DNA of 64,000 bases from Candidatus Ichthyocystis hellenicum (GCF_001460935.1 NZ_LN906597.1:2065287-2129286); one strand, 5' to 3'; shown: positions 20,064 through 30,671, counted from the first letter of the stretch. The notes: generated by a model not told the origin, from the letters alone. Numbers and translations are program-made.

Positions 20064-20690
20064 AAATCAATCCCTACTTTTTTACAAGTGTTACACTGGT
20101 TAGAGAATCGAAGAATATCTTAGTCATGTTTAATTTTCATGAGTTGATGTTTTTCAGCATTACGTATGTTTCCTCCGTATGGGGTTGCGAGACCCACCAT
20201 CTGGGTTTGCCGTGATATTTCATACTGACCATCTGGTGACTAAAAAACCAATCCCAGTTGCTAAGCATGGTGAGCATGGGGAAATTAAAACTACTGCAAA
20301 CAGAAGCACATGTTATTATGGTTATGCTATATCTGCTTACATTCCTTTAGTTTGAACTCCTACCAGCAACTTACTTTACTCCTGTGGTTTTGCAGGAATG
20401 TTTGTTTCTAGTGCTATTGTTTGTGGTGCTAGTGAGGCAGTACTATGTTATGAGTTATACTTTATTAAGTCTCATTAACTTTTTTTCCTAATGGCAGTTA
20501 AACCTGATAACGATGTTTTGTACCCTTGGCTTAATGGTGTTATAGGTACGCGCGTCCGATGTTGTATGTTCGCAATATTGGTGAACGAAGCATGTATATT
20601 ACGCACCCATAATTTATGTGCTAATTACGAGTATAGCAATGATTTTAATGATTATTGCTCATAAAATGAATGTGACCATTGTATAGGATT
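20043..20690 (+). pseudogene. Possible decayed relative of the 55776 gene
   Basis: There is a 58-codon frame from ATG 20179 (GLRDPPSGFAVIFHTDH..., ending AYIPLV), followed in shifted frames by 'LLYSCGFAGMFVSSAIVCGASE' in part and 'MAVKPDNDVLYPWLNGVIGT'. The order and spacing loosely follow residues 115-250 of the 497-residue protein at 55776 (SPEAKILIL, YLPIITYSTGFGGILAVS, VTVGPDSPSLMIPPGLD). Similarity is weak and by eye only. The alternative is unrelated non-coding DNA. Confidence 0.35.
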
Positions 20691-21079
20691 GTGATAATTT
20701 AATACAAGTAATTTTATACCGATAGCTGTGTAATAATTATTTTATTTTTTATCAAACACAGCATTGATTATTTTGACAAAAACTATCTACATCGCTATCT
20801 ATAGTGCTATGATCTTGTTGAGGATTGGATGGATAACGCAGTTTTGTTGATAAGTAGGTCATTAAGTACTTAGCATGATTTTTTATTGGGTTATTATGTT
20901 TCATAATATATTTTTATTGCGGTAAAAGTTTACTTTTAGCTGATTAATTACCTAATAGTGGGATTTGATCTGTGTAATAATTTGAGCAAACGTTGGCGCG
21001 TATCTGGTTTTACTATGATGTCTTGTGGCAACAAAAAACTGTGTGGATATGGTAATTCCACGAAGAAAGCTTATGGTCT
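20691..21079. other. Intergenic, no gene seen
   Basis: AT-rich, stops in all frames. Confidence 0.5.
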
Positions 21080-21727
21080 TTATCGATTACCTGGTGCTTG
21101 CCGACGACTATAATTCATTTCCAGTCTACGTATCTCGTTCCTCTTAAAACAACCCGAGACTATGAAGATGCAAAGTAAAATCAGTAGAAGTGCTATACCA
21201 AAAAAAATCAATAAGCTGTTACATTTATTTTTGTCTTGTGTGCCTTCTTCACAAATTAACAACTGAGAAAATGTTAATAGAATTAGGCCTATTGTCACTA
21301 ATAGAGAGACACAACCGGCAGCCTTAAGTGCAATAAGATTAATCTTCATTCTTTTGATTTTCATTTCTCCATAACGCCGCAATGCACGTGGGCTTATATT
21401 TTCGGTGGGTTCTCCGTTGATCGCAACTGTTGTTGTTTCTTCTTCCATTGCACTGATTTCTCCTTGGATGCCAATAGCTGCGACTTCGTCTCTCGGAACA
21501 TCAGAAGAAGTTCTTGCTTCTTCTTCTATTTCAAAACCATCGGCTTGTCCTGATTCTAGGTGAGAAACACTAATATTATTGTGGTTATCTATCACAACTG
21601 TAATCTCCCTTACTGTGATACGCATGACTGATCGTGTGCGAACGGACAAAAAAGATACCATCTCCCCCACAGAGTAGCGGAAATTTAATATAAGTGTATA
21701 GTTAATTTTACACTCATAATTATGCAA
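21080..21727 (-). CDS. Inc-like double-helix hairpin membrane protein
   Basis: The frame has up to 215 codons. Possible starts are ATG 21727, MVSFLSV or MRITVREITV (about 21625); none has a clean ribosome binding site, though GGGGGAG lies next to the second. A long acidic region (EIEEEARTSSDVPRDEV) is followed by two transmembrane helices (KAAGCVSLLVTIGLILLTFS and LLIFFGIALLLILLCIFIV) separated by about 18 residues with two Cys, then a short basic tail with FKRNEIRRLEMNYSRRQ. The layout and the R-x-N-E-I tail resemble the palindrome-encoded proteins at 60108 and 62054, so it is a likely distant relative. The closely spaced helix pair is the hallmark of chlamydial Inc proteins, which sit in the host vacuole membrane. 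That role here is inference. Confidence 0.6.
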   Translation of the reverse strand: MHNYECKINYTLILNFRYSVGEMVSFLSVRTRSVMRITVREITVVIDNHNNISVSHLESGQADGFEIEEEARTSSDVPRDEVAAIGIQGEISAMEEETTTVAINGEPTENISPRALRRYGEMKIKRMKINLIALKAAGCVSLLVTIGLILLTFSQLLICEEGTQDKNKCNSLLIFFGIALLLILLCIFIVSGCFKRNEIRRLEMNYSRRQAPGNR

Positions 21728-21959
21728 TTATTTTGTTCATATAGTAGGTAAAATATTGATTTTTATGTAAATCATTATTTGCGTCATATCTGTATAATGA
21801 TTTATTGGTAATTTGAGTTTTAGCATTTGCTCTTTGTTACTAAATCTTAAATCTTATTGATTGCTGTTTTGTAGCACCTCGTTTCATCGATGTTCAAATT
21901 CACGTGTTACAGACCAGCAACGGCAAAAATATAGTGATCTGTTGTTCTTTGCTTTTTAT

Positions 21960-22112
21960 TCAGGCAATTAATCTAATCTCTTCTTCTGTTAGATGATCAG
22001 TATCATCGCTATTAGAGAGCGCAAGCTCCGTTGTTATTTTCTCCATTTCATAGGCAGAGATTTCTTCTAGCATTGCACAATCGATAGCAACACGTCGATT
22101 TCCCGTTACCAT
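21960..22112 (-). CDS. Small acidic hypothetical protein (50 aa)
   Basis: ATG 22112 opens a 50-codon frame, MVTGNRRVAIDCAMLEEISA then a Glu/Asp-rich helix ending EEEIRLIA. An AGGA lies upstream but about 11 bases from the ATG, rather far. No transmembrane segment or relative in the window. It may be a real small gene or a fragment. Confidence 0.3.
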   Translation of the reverse strand: MVTGNRRVAIDCAMLEEISAYEMEKITTELALSNSDDTDHLTEEEIRLIA

Positions 22113-22346
22113 AAATTTATTTTCCTAGGAACCGATGTGACAATTTAAAATAACTAACACAAAGGCAGGTTAATCAATCGAGACAATCCTATTGTATCAT
22201 ATATGCATATGCCATAAAACTATATTTTTATTGATAATAATAACTACCCCCAGGAGGCACCTATGTGATGGCATATAATTTATGACAATCAATCACTGGT
22301 GTAGTAATGATTACTTGTTAGTAATTTTTGTGTAATCTTATCCTAA

Positions 22347-22901
22347 TCAATTGTTTCTGAGAGCATAAACGTCTAATTTGGATACTGTTGTTTTTATTTC
22401 GTAGAGTTGATTTTTGTAATTGCTCAAATTAACACACATATATTGTAGCAGACCATATTCTCCTTCGTTGCTAACAATATATTTATCTCTATTAGGGCTT
22501 GGATCAAGGTCTATTTTTTCACTAGAAGTTAGAGGCTCAACTTTAAACAAACGTAGGTACCGTAAAGATTTATGGATACATGATTCTAGGAAGAGATGTA
22601 CCGAAGATATGTACAGAGATAAATTTTTACTATGGATACTATAAATAAGATTATAAATAATGTTGGGATCTACATCAACAAAGCTACAGTCTATTTGCTT
22701 AAGATAAGATATTCTACTACCTAGAGATGAAGATTGCACAAAATCGGACATGCTGGACGTGCTATCAATAGATTCAGATTTATGTAAATTTTGCGAGCTA
22801 TGCTCACCGGAGCAACAAGGTTGTTCTGGTTGGTAATTTATATCTTCTTCAGTTAATACTGGCTGCTCACCACTAAAATTGCTATTGCTGACATTTCTCA
22901 T
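22347..22901 (-). CDS. Helical protein, short member of the 22991 family
   Basis: This 184-residue protein has a polar Ser-rich N-terminus, then from about residue 75 (VDPNIIYNLIYSIHSKNLSLYIS) a helical module that aligns with residues about 290-400 of the neighbour encoded just upstream (VDPELVSHRDVADIILSLEN). It shares S-L-x-Y-x-R-x-x-K-V and N-x-D-x-Y-I-V-x-x-x-G. No signal or transmembrane segment, so probably cytoplasmic or secreted. The two genes are co-oriented with 89 bp between them. The last 29 codons and stop recur twice at the centre of the palindrome at 61420, so this gene has been a donor or target of rearrangement. Confidence 0.6.
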   Translation of the reverse strand: MRNVSNSNFSGEQPVLTEEDINYQPEQPCCSGEHSSQNLHKSESIDSTSSMSDFVQSSSLGSRISYLKQIDCSFVDVDPNIIYNLIYSIHSKNLSLYISSVHLFLESCIHKSLRYLRLFKVEPLTSSEKIDLDPSPNRDKYIVSNEGEYGLLQYMCVNLSNYKNQLYEIKTTVSKLDVYALRNN

Positions 22902-22990
22902 TTTTTATGGTCCAACTTAACTATAAATAGTAAGCGTAGCTTATGTGAAAGTAAAGTAAGACAATTAAAATTTTTACCTTCCTTTCCGCT

Positions 22991-24820
22991 TTACCAAAAT
23001 AGTTGTACGCTATTATGCACAATCTCTCCATCGTCTTTGATGGTTAGGGATAATATATACTCTCTCATTCGATATATGACTCTTTCCAGTATGTGCCTCT
23101 TTATTACCGTAGAGGTATCGCAAAGCCGAGATCTAGTACATAAGCAAGTGTTTCCCTCACAAAAGAAATTACTTCTACCCCCGACGTAATAATTATACAA
23201 CGTTTGCCCGGTCTGTATTTCTTTATGTGCGATTTCTGCAACGGCTTGGGGGATTGGCAATACTAGTCTTTCATTTATAGGTCTACTTATATTTTTAAAT
23301 TCTTCTTCAGCCATAGATTCAAATTTATCTACAATTGATAGGTAGTATTCCATTAAGCATTTAATTAATTCGTCTCTGATTGATAAATCTAGTGGCTTAA
23401 GTAATGATCTAATTTTGGTTTTATGCTCATTAATTTCAGCAATTAATTTTTTCCTATTTTCTTTTAAATCTAAACATTCTTTTTTTACAGATTCAATTAG
23501 CATCTCATATTCATCATCAATTGCTACTGAAACTTCTTCGGCCTTAATTTCAGTTTGTAGCTCAAGTTTTACTTTTTTATCATCAATGGAAGTTAGTAGA
23601 TGCAAGGTTTTTTCTTCAACATTTACCTCCTCATAATATGCGAAAAACTCTAACTGACTTCCTAAGACATAATATTTAAAATAGTCACATATATACTGCA
23701 ATTTTGTATATATGCCTCTGCTTTGAACAATATATTCATCCGTGTTTGGGTTAATTAGGTAACTGTCATTGTAGTCATGTAAATCTACTTTAAGTGCACG
23801 AATATATTGCAATGATTTACACATAAATTTTGCTGTGAAACTATTCATTGCAGCCAAATACTTAGATACATCTTTGTTTTCTAGGCTTAAAATAATATCA
23901 GCAACATCTCTATGACTTACTAATTCAGGGTCTACGTTTGTGATTCCTGGTGATATATTGATACCATATATGAAATTAAATGATCTATGAGGTATTTTAT
24001 AAGTACTATTACCGTCAGATTTATGTGTAATGATATCCTTGCCTATTTTTTCTTTTTCATCTGAGCTAATATTGCGTAAAATAGAGTCTGAGGCGGATAC
24101 GTTTTCCATGTTTTTAAATCTTACTGTGTATATTTTGTAGCTGTCCCTAATAAGTATTCCAGTTTCTTCTCTATAAATCCCTACGCTTTTTTTGTGCCTA
24201 CGTTTCGATAGATAGTTGCTCATACGGTTTCTAATAATTTCCATATCGGCGGTTATCTTACAACGATGATTGTCTGATATTGATTTTTTTTCTAAAAATG
24301 AATCTTCTTTTGGAAGAGGAAGTTCAAATTCTTTATTTAGAAGTTCTGGTTCTATTTTAAACCTAGATTGACAGATGTATTTAAATTTGTCTCTAACCGA
24401 TAGGTAATACTGCATAAAAATTCTAATGAGATTATCCCTGGCTTTAAGATCATGTTTTCTCAGTTCTTCCTTGTTTTTAATAATACTTTCCATCTCTGCA
24501 CTGGAATTAACAATTAATTTTTTATGGTTGGATGTTTGTTCAAATCTTTCATTAAGAAATAAGTGATTTTTAATAAAATTGGTAACGTACCAATCATCAG
24601 TGGCAATGTATCTGTTAGCAGATGATTTAATTTTTTTTGCCTTGCTGCTATAATTGATTTTAGTTGATTTTTTTTCTGATCCTGGATTTGATCTTGGAAA
24701 TATAAATTTAGATATAAAATTTTTATTAGTAAGTTTTTTATTCGGATCGTTAATGTTGCTCTGAATTAATTCTTCTATCCTCCGACTATATAACAGCTTT
24801 ACTGCTAATTTCAGCAGCAC
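22991..24820 (-). CDS. Large helical protein with internal repeat
   Basis: 609 codons from a GTG without ribosome binding site; the 5' end may be truncated. A Lys-rich helical protein without transmembrane segments. An internal duplication is visible: residues about 118-200 (RDNLIRIFMQYYLSVRDKF, then ELPLPKED) and about 470-560 (RDELIKCLMEYYLSIVDKF, then LVLPIPQA), each followed by a segment ending in an R-M-x-x-Y motif. Between them lies the module shared with the 184-residue neighbour, and a Glu-rich coiled-coil-like stretch (ESVKKECLDLKENRKKLIA). No known domain recognised. Candidate secreted effector or structural protein. Confidence 0.65.
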   Translation of the reverse strand: MLLKLAVKLLYSRRIEELIQSNINDPNKKLTNKNFISKFIFPRSNPGSEKKSTKINYSSKAKKIKSSANRYIATDDWYVTNFIKNHLFLNERFEQTSNHKKLIVNSSAEMESIIKNKEELRKHDLKARDNLIRIFMQYYLSVRDKFKYICQSRFKIEPELLNKEFELPLPKEDSFLEKKSISDNHRCKITADMEIIRNRMSNYLSKRRHKKSVGIYREETGILIRDSYKIYTVRFKNMENVSASDSILRNISSDEKEKIGKDIITHKSDGNSTYKIPHRSFNFIYGINISPGITNVDPELVSHRDVADIILSLENKDVSKYLAAMNSFTAKFMCKSLQYIRALKVDLHDYNDSYLINPNTDEYIVQSRGIYTKLQYICDYFKYYVLGSQLEFFAYYEEVNVEEKTLHLLTSIDDKKVKLELQTEIKAEEVSVAIDDEYEMLIESVKKECLDLKENRKKLIAEINEHKTKIRSLLKPLDLSIRDELIKCLMEYYLSIVDKFESMAEEEFKNISRPINERLVLPIPQAVAEIAHKEIQTGQTLYNYYVGGRSNFFCEGNTCLCTRSRLCDTSTVIKRHILERVIYRMREYILSLTIKDDGEIVHNSVQLFW

Positions 24821-25752
24821 CCAAATAGGTTTTAGTTATTAGTAGTATATTTTGTCTAATTTCTATTGTTAAATGTATTAGTGTATGACATAATAATAAT
24901 GATGTAATTGTTTAGTATGACGTTTGGGATGTACGTTGATCAGTACATTATGTTTCATGTATGTATTGTTGTGCTGGATTGGAAATGGGGCCTGCTGTCA
25001 TCCTGTAGTGGTGGTGGGCCTCTCGTTGTTGTATAATCATAATATAGTTATCTCTAACCCGTGGGTGCCTGATTGAGTTTATAGGTAGCTTGACTTCCTA
25101 AGAATTGATCTTGGGTGTTTTTTTGTAGCAAATATGATATTTGTAGGTGATCGATGGTTACGCTGCTCATAATGGAAATATACTCTTTTGGGTGTATGTC
25201 TTGTTTTTGCAGTTGTGATTTTATGTAATACGTGGCAATTAAATCTATTTCAATCTTAAGGTAACATACGTTGGTGCTCTATTATCGCCCTCGTATAAAA
25301 TGATAAAATGATTTTCAACGCACAAGAACAAAAGACATATTTCAAGCCCATGTAGTCTGATCTATAAGTTACGTTTTTTGTAAAAATGTATTGTTGAATC
25401 TGGATACCAAAGCAATCATGGATACGTAACAGCTCTCAAAAACGGCAGTCATTGTTTTAATTAAATGTCATTTAATGTTAACTACCAGTGATACAATTTA
25501 TATAACTACTTGTAAATACATGAACAAAAAACTTACAATAACACTTTAATTTAAAAGTCAAAAGTTATAGCTACTAGCAAATATAAGAGATGTAGCTTAA
25601 ATAGTTTTATCGTATAGCAGTTGTGGATTGCTTTTCGAGGTAACAAATTATTCTTAGAATAATAATAAAGAACAAAAAAGTAGCTATAGAGCTTGATCCA
25701 CAACTATGCTAATTACGAAATACACTATACGCTTTCCTTAAATCAATAAATA
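24821..25752. other. Intergenic, no gene seen
   Basis: About 930 bp without a supported frame or hairpin terminator. Confidence 0.5.
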
Positions 25753-26982
25753 TCAATCTATGGACTCATATATGTTTTCTTCTAAATCCTCTACCTCTAA
25801 ATCTTTCATAAAATCGCTATCAGAATTAGCTGAGCAAGCATTGCCAACAGAATGAGAATGTGGTGAACCCTCGTATTCATTTTCCACTACCAGTAATGGT
25901 GGCAAAATACGGCCGTCTCGTTCTTCTAATTCTTCTGATAACACTACTCTTGCTTCTCCTCCTATTCTTATATAGCGGATATACTTTAAGGCACTATCAG
26001 TAACAGAATGTTTTTTATATTTTGCACAGAAAAATATCAAAGCAAATAGTGATAAAGCCGCCATAAATATTACCAATATGCTTCTTGTAAATGAAGAACT
26101 TAATTCAGCATCAGGTAATACTTCGGTGACATTGGCAACCGAATAAGGTACAGTTGTAGCATTATTGGTATCTACAGATACACTATTTGGTGTATCTGTA
26201 GAAACGGCAGATACAATAGCATCAAGAGTACTTTTAAACACTGTCGATACAGTCACTTGTACAGTAGTTGATGTTGATGCAGTTGTTGGTATAGTCGTAG
26301 CAACAGTAGACGCAAGAGTTGTTGATGTTATTTCAGAAACTGTATTATCCAGGTATTCATGCAAATTTGGACAACTCTCAATGTCTAAATTCTCACTGCT
26401 GTATAAATATTGGGCATGATGTACAGGCTGTCTATCTATGCCGGCTGATGATAACCTTGCTTTGAGGTCACTAATCACAGTTACTGCTCTAGATGATAAA
26501 AATTTCTCAACCTCAACAACACTATCATGACTCATTGAATTCTTGATCAAAGTATCTCCACCTACCATTGACTCTAATTCAGATTTAACGTCGATTGCAG
26601 GAAAATCACCTTGGTTTTTAAATCTACGATCGTTTTTGAGATGGCCAACTGTTCTCTGTAATGAAATTAGCAGACACAACCTTGACAGTAATAATCCCCA
26701 ACTTTCTTCAATTTGTTTATCTTCGGCATTAATGCCTACGACAAGGCTCATAAATATAGCTGACGACATAATAATATTAGCTGGTAATATAATTCTTTTC
26801 AAAAATCTGTTAATCATTCCTCTTCTAACAGGAACAAGAGACCTACTGGAAACAGAACTCTGTGAAACTGAATTAAGCAACAAATGATTATTCAATAAAG
26901 CGCCTGAATCACTTCTATCACCATCCTCTGTAGTCTCTCTAAAAAAATAACTATCACATGATTTCACTGTAAACATTCCCAT
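25753..26982 (-). CDS. Singleton two-signature membrane protein with Thr-rich stalk
   Basis: 409 residues with the superfamily layout but little sequence identity to any group. N-terminal 50 residues polar; basic then hydrophobic segment (about 56-86, ending VGINA); signature 1 as WGLLLSRLCLLISLQ; signature 2 as SCPNLHEYLDN (about 208); a Thr/Ser/Val-rich stalk (about 218-300) with mucin-like 'TTIPTTASTSTT'; a transmembrane helix (about 303-327); and an unusually long acidic cytoplasmic tail of about 80 residues ending ENIYESID. Unlike group B it has few Cys. ATG 26982 was taken; M3 is an equal alternative. Function unknown. Confidence 0.75.
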   Translation of the reverse strand: MGMFTVKSCDSYFFRETTEDGDRSDSGALLNNHLLLNSVSQSSVSSRSLVPVRRGMINRFLKRIILPANIIMSSAIFMSLVVGINAEDKQIEESWGLLLSRLCLLISLQRTVGHLKNDRRFKNQGDFPAIDVKSELESMVGGDTLIKNSMSHDSVVEVEKFLSSRAVTVISDLKARLSSAGIDRQPVHHAQYLYSSENLDIESCPNLHEYLDNTVSEITSTTLASTVATTIPTTASTSTTVQVTVSTVFKSTLDAIVSAVSTDTPNSVSVDTNNATTVPYSVANVTEVLPDAELSSSFTRSILVIFMAALSLFALIFFCAKYKKHSVTDSALKYIRYIRIGGEARVVLSEELEERDGRILPPLLVVENEYEGSPHSHSVGNACSANSDSDFMKDLEVEDLEENIYESID

Positions 26983-27211
26983 AAAATTTACTGTATTCCC
27001 ATATTTTATATAGGACGATATATTTTACTAAAGGAACTCTTATACTTATATGCTGACACATATATCAATGCCAAGATTTACTATTACACAGTTTAATTAA
27101 AATAATTACTCGTATAAAATTACTTTTTTAAATCAAGATATTAGTGTAATTAACCACAAAAAATAAAACCAACATTATCAATGTCATACTCAATTTATTT
27201 TCAAACAATTT

Positions 27212-28174
27212 CTATACAAGATCTTCTGCTTCTTCATTGCTAACATTATCAGACTCTAATGGTGGTTGAGGTTGGCGAGACTCTCTAGTGGCATTAAAAA
27301 ACCTATATCCCAGAAAGGAAATAACAGCAATAGCAAGAGATAGAAGTAAAACCAATACAATAACAACGGCATTTTCACTAGTAACTATGTTAGTTGTTAC
27401 TAGTGTTGGATTAGTTGTTGCTACTGTTGTACTAAAGACGGTTGACTCAATAGTGGCTGGTTCTGAAATTATAGTGGTAGATGTAGTAAATGGTAAATTG
27501 GTTGGAAAAAATAGATTTTTTATATACAAATCAATGCTTGGACAACATCTACCATAAATAGTAGAGTTCCTAATAAAGTCTCTATTGCAAAAATAGTACT
27601 CCATATTTTCACTACAAAAAATATAATCAGCATTACTTTTTAATTCATCTGAGTATTCAGGTTTCCTGATGAGACTGCTATGGTATTCGTATGCTAATTT
27701 AGCAATAATAAACAGTTGATTACTAACATTATAGTCATAATTTTCAGCATAAATATCTAAAGGGATAATTCTGTTGATTACAGATAGTTTTGTCTCATAC
27801 CTAGACTTAACAATGGCATAATCAATTAAATTAATGATTCTATTATTAGATTCGTTAATGGAGATCAAATTACATATAGTAGATGACAACGCACAGTGGG
27901 CGTAAGCTACTGAAACGCCTCTAAACACCGGTCGCGTTTCATATCCATCAACGCACTCTAACATGCTAATGGTAGCTAATGAAGTAAGGAGACTTGTAAA
28001 ATATTTTTTAAGTGAGAACCTCATTTGCAGGAAGTTTTCTGTGGTCTCATCCTTTTTAAGAATAATAGTTGTATATTCATTACATTCTGCAATTTCATCG
28101 TCAAGTTGCGATTCCATCATTTCAGCTACCTGAAAATATAGGTGTTCACTATTTTTAATCATGCCATGTTCCAT
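27212..28174 (-). CDS. Group B membrane protein
   Basis: 320 residues. The most likely start is the ATG at 28162 (MIKNSEHLYF), which has GGA seven bases upstream; ATG 28174 is four codons earlier. Polar N-terminus with 'ECNEYTTIILKKDE', signal-like segment ending LECVDG, signature 1 (CALSSTICNLISIN), signature 2 (CCPSIDLYIKN), a short Thr-rich stalk, transmembrane helix (VVIVLVLLLSLAIAVISFLGY), tail ending EEAEDLV. Its last codons and about 110 bp of downstream DNA reappear inverted at 7215-7340 in the chimeric group A gene. It lacks the standard TTTTTTACAGGA leader. Confidence 0.8.
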   Translation of the reverse strand: MEHGMIKNSEHLYFQVAEMMESQLDDEIAECNEYTTIILKKDETTENFLQMRFSLKKYFTSLLTSLATISMLECVDGYETRPVFRGVSVAYAHCALSSTICNLISINESNNRIINLIDYAIVKSRYETKLSVINRIIPLDIYAENYDYNVSNQLFIIAKLAYEYHSSLIRKPEYSDELKSNADYIFCSENMEYYFCNRDFIRNSTIYGRCCPSIDLYIKNLFFPTNLPFTTSTTIISEPATIESTVFSTTVATTNPTLVTTNIVTSENAVVIVLVLLLSLAIAVISFLGYRFFNATRESRQPQPPLESDNVSNEEAEDLV

Positions 28175-28799
28175 ACAATCAATAACAATACAGTACTATG
28201 TTTAACTATATCACTGGTATAGATATCATATAATGTATTATTATCTACCAGTATAAGTATACTTTTGTCTGATAAATGCAAATATATGTTAACGTGAAAT
28301 ACTTCATTATCAAATTAAATAGATACTTACTTTAGAGATACTTAATAATTCGCTAATTTTTATTGAGAAGACACAACAAATAACACCACTGAAATTTTAA
28401 TAAATACTAGTTAATTTTTCAAAAATTACAGAGAGAATGCATAATATGTGTTCTGCAAATTAATTAAATACATTAATTAAGATATAATTTCACAATCACA
28501 AAATCATAATTAATTTGAACTCATATGATACCATTGCACACTGTAAATACATCACCTTTACGATTCTATCTAAAAATATTAACGATTTACTAATAGAAAA
28601 GCAAAAATAACTTATTGATAATTAATATATTATAATGAGAAGAAAACTTATTCCTACAATAAATCACTACACTATTGAAAATCAAAATATGTCACTATCC
28701 TGCTAGGCTAATACATTAGATTTTTATGCTATCACTTGAGGTAAGTAGTTTTAAAATCGTTAATTTAACCATCAGTTATCACTAAATTAATCACACAAA
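28175..28799. other. Intergenic, no gene seen
   Basis: AT-rich gap between two minus-strand group B loci. Confidence 0.5.
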
Positions 28800-28862
28800 A
28801 GTAAAAATAAAGCCTCAATAGGGTATGCTGCCACTATATTGACATTGGCAGCATACCCTATT
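28800..28862 (-). terminator. Strong terminator behind truncated group B gene
   Basis: Perfect 17 bp stem AATAGGGTATGCTGCCA / TGGCAGCATACCCTATT (28817-28833, 28846-28862). On the minus strand it is followed by a T-rich tract (TTTATTTTTAC). Confidence 0.85.
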
Positions 28863-28883
28863 CTGTTACCTACATGATTTTAG

Positions 28884-29300
28884 TTAACATTTTTTATGCT
28901 GCAGCAATACAGGTTGAGATTCCTGCTCTTTTTTGGGAGCACAATGTTTATATAACGCAAAAGCTAATATAGCAGCAGCAAGAAGTAAGAATGACACCAA
29001 CACGGCAATAAATGTAGTTCTATCACTATCATCAGGAGTTATTTCAGTTGGAGTAATAGTTGCAGCAGTAATATTTGCCGCTGCAGTAGTTACTGCTGCT
29101 ATAGTTGCCGTTGCAGTAGTTACTGCTGCAGTAGTGGTTTCCACAGTAGTAGCTGCTTCGGTAATTACTGATTCAGTAGTTGCTGCTACAGTAGAAGTAA
29201 TAGTTGGTGGGAATAAATCCTCTATATACGATTTTATATCAGGACAACATACATCAGATACTGTAGAATTTCTGTTATATGATTCATCACAAAAATTACT
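28884..29300 (-). pseudogene. 5'-truncated group B gene with Ala/Thr stalk
   Basis: The frame contains only the C-terminal half of a group B protein: 'SNFCDESYNRNSTVSDVCCPDIKSYIEDL' in part (signature 2), a stalk unusually rich in Ala and Thr with regular 'TTAAVTTATATIAAVTTA' phrasing, a transmembrane helix (FIAVLVSFLLLAAAILAFALY) and a tail that ends LQHKKC instead of EDLV. The only in-frame starts are GTG within the stalk. The 5' part, signal-like segment and signature 1 are missing. It keeps its own strong terminator. Confidence 0.7.
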
Positions 29301-29495
29301 GATGATACATGTATATAAATATGTACCGACTAAAGTCAGTATAATACGAAGAAAATATAATAATTAAGTTATACATTGTTAATTCTGGCTTAGCTTTAAG
29401 TAAATTATAAAACTATAGAACAATAAACAAAGTTTTATTTTCGTACCCAAAATGTATTCTATGTTGCAATTAATAATTTGTTTATTCATATAATA

Positions 29496-29539
29496 TGTAA
29501 TGCTATAGTTTGCGGAGTTTATTTTTTACAGGAAAAATA
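29496..29539 (+). promoter_or_regulatory. Group B promoter and leader
   Basis: AATGCTATAGTTTGCGGAG, with -10-like TATAGT, is followed by TTTTTTACAGGAAAAATA and ATG. It corresponds to the element at 9071-9110. Confidence 0.6.
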
Positions 29540-30667
29540 ATGGATTATATTAACGCTAACAAGTATTTAAATTGTTTGGAATGTGATGATTTAGAATCCC
29601 AAACTGAAGGTGAAGTTATTGAGGATAATGAATGTAAAGAACTTGTACTCTTAGAACAAAAAACAAATAGGTGTTCACCATCAATTGGTAGATCTCTAAG
29701 AAACAAGGTTGTAGTAGCCTCCTCTTTACTTGGTTTTATTGGCGTGTTGGAAAGTGCTGCTGGTTCTAGAATAACTTCACTGCCCTCTAATCACTGCAAT
29801 CTATCATCTTTGGTGTGTGCTATGGTTACTAGCGGGTACTCAGAATTAATTAACGAAACTCTTGGAATGGCTTTTAATAATTTCTTAACTAACCCGAACC
29901 ATAGGAACCAGAAGTCGCTATCAAGAAGATTAATAAAACCATATATTAACGATAGTATTCCTGTAACAGTTGTTATTGATGAAAGCTCCAATCTTGGAGC
30001 AATTAGTCGTCAGTTATCTGTTATGGCTGAATACATTAAAGACTTATATAGTGTTTTAAATCCTGGCGATTCCGATAGAAAAGGAAACAACGCAGATCTT
30101 ATTTTTTGTAACAATAATGTTGAAAATTTCTGTTATAAAAACCATAGCAGAGACCATTCTTATTATGGTAGATGTTGTGCTAATATTTCCTCATACATAG
30201 AAGATATCACTTATGCTCTTTCTACTACATCTGTTCCCACTGCAGATTCAATAACATACAATATGACTACAAGTTCTGTGACTGAGGAATCAACAGCAAT
30301 TATCTCAACAAATACAACTACAAGTCCTGTATTGACGACCTTGAGTTCTGTATTGACGTCCTTGAGTCCAGTTGATGTGACTACAGAAGTGACTACGGCT
30401 TCTAACGAAAATAATGGTTCACTTAGTACATTTATATTTGTTATAGTTTTATTTTTTGTTGGCGTTGTATTGCTATTTGCAGCATATATGGGTATTAGGT
30501 CAGGAAGGAGAAGAGGAGTTTACCATGTCGGAGGAAGTGGAGAAGAATCTAGGCCTGTTTATATGAGGGACAATATTGAAGAGCATTTGGAAGAAGATGA
30601 AGAAGAATCTAGGACTGTGTCTAGACCTGTTTATGTGGGGGAAGATATTGAAGAGCATTCTATATAG
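29540..30667 (+). CDS. Group B membrane protein with long acidic tail
   Basis: 375 residues from ATG 29540, chosen because it directly follows the conserved AGGA leader; a longer frame from 29510 would read through that leader. It starts MDYINANKYLNCLEC. Polar acidic N-terminus, signal-like segment (VVVASSLLGFIGVLESAAG), signature 1 (CNLSSLVCAMVTSG), signature 2 (CCANISSYIED), Thr/Ser stalk (about 215-290), transmembrane helix (LSTFIFVIVLFFVGVVLLFAAY), then a tail with two imperfect repeats (SRPVYMRDNIEEH-L, SRPVYVGEDIEEHSI). The tail ends in HSI instead of EDLV. Terminator at 30672-30714. Confidence 0.85.
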   Translation: MDYINANKYLNCLECDDLESQTEGEVIEDNECKELVLLEQKTNRCSPSIGRSLRNKVVVASSLLGFIGVLESAAGSRITSLPSNHCNLSSLVCAMVTSGYSELINETLGMAFNNFLTNPNHRNQKSLSRRLIKPYINDSIPVTVVIDESSNLGAISRQLSVMAEYIKDLYSVLNPGDSDRKGNNADLIFCNNNVENFCYKNHSRDHSYYGRCCANISSYIEDITYALSTTSVPTADSITYNMTTSSVTEESTAIISTNTTTSPVLTTLSSVLTSLSPVDVTTEVTTASNENNGSLSTFIFVIVLFFVGVVLLFAAYMGIRSGRRRGVYHVGGSGEESRPVYMRDNIEEHLEEDEEESRTVSRPVYVGEDIEEHSI

Positions 30668-30671
30668 ATAA

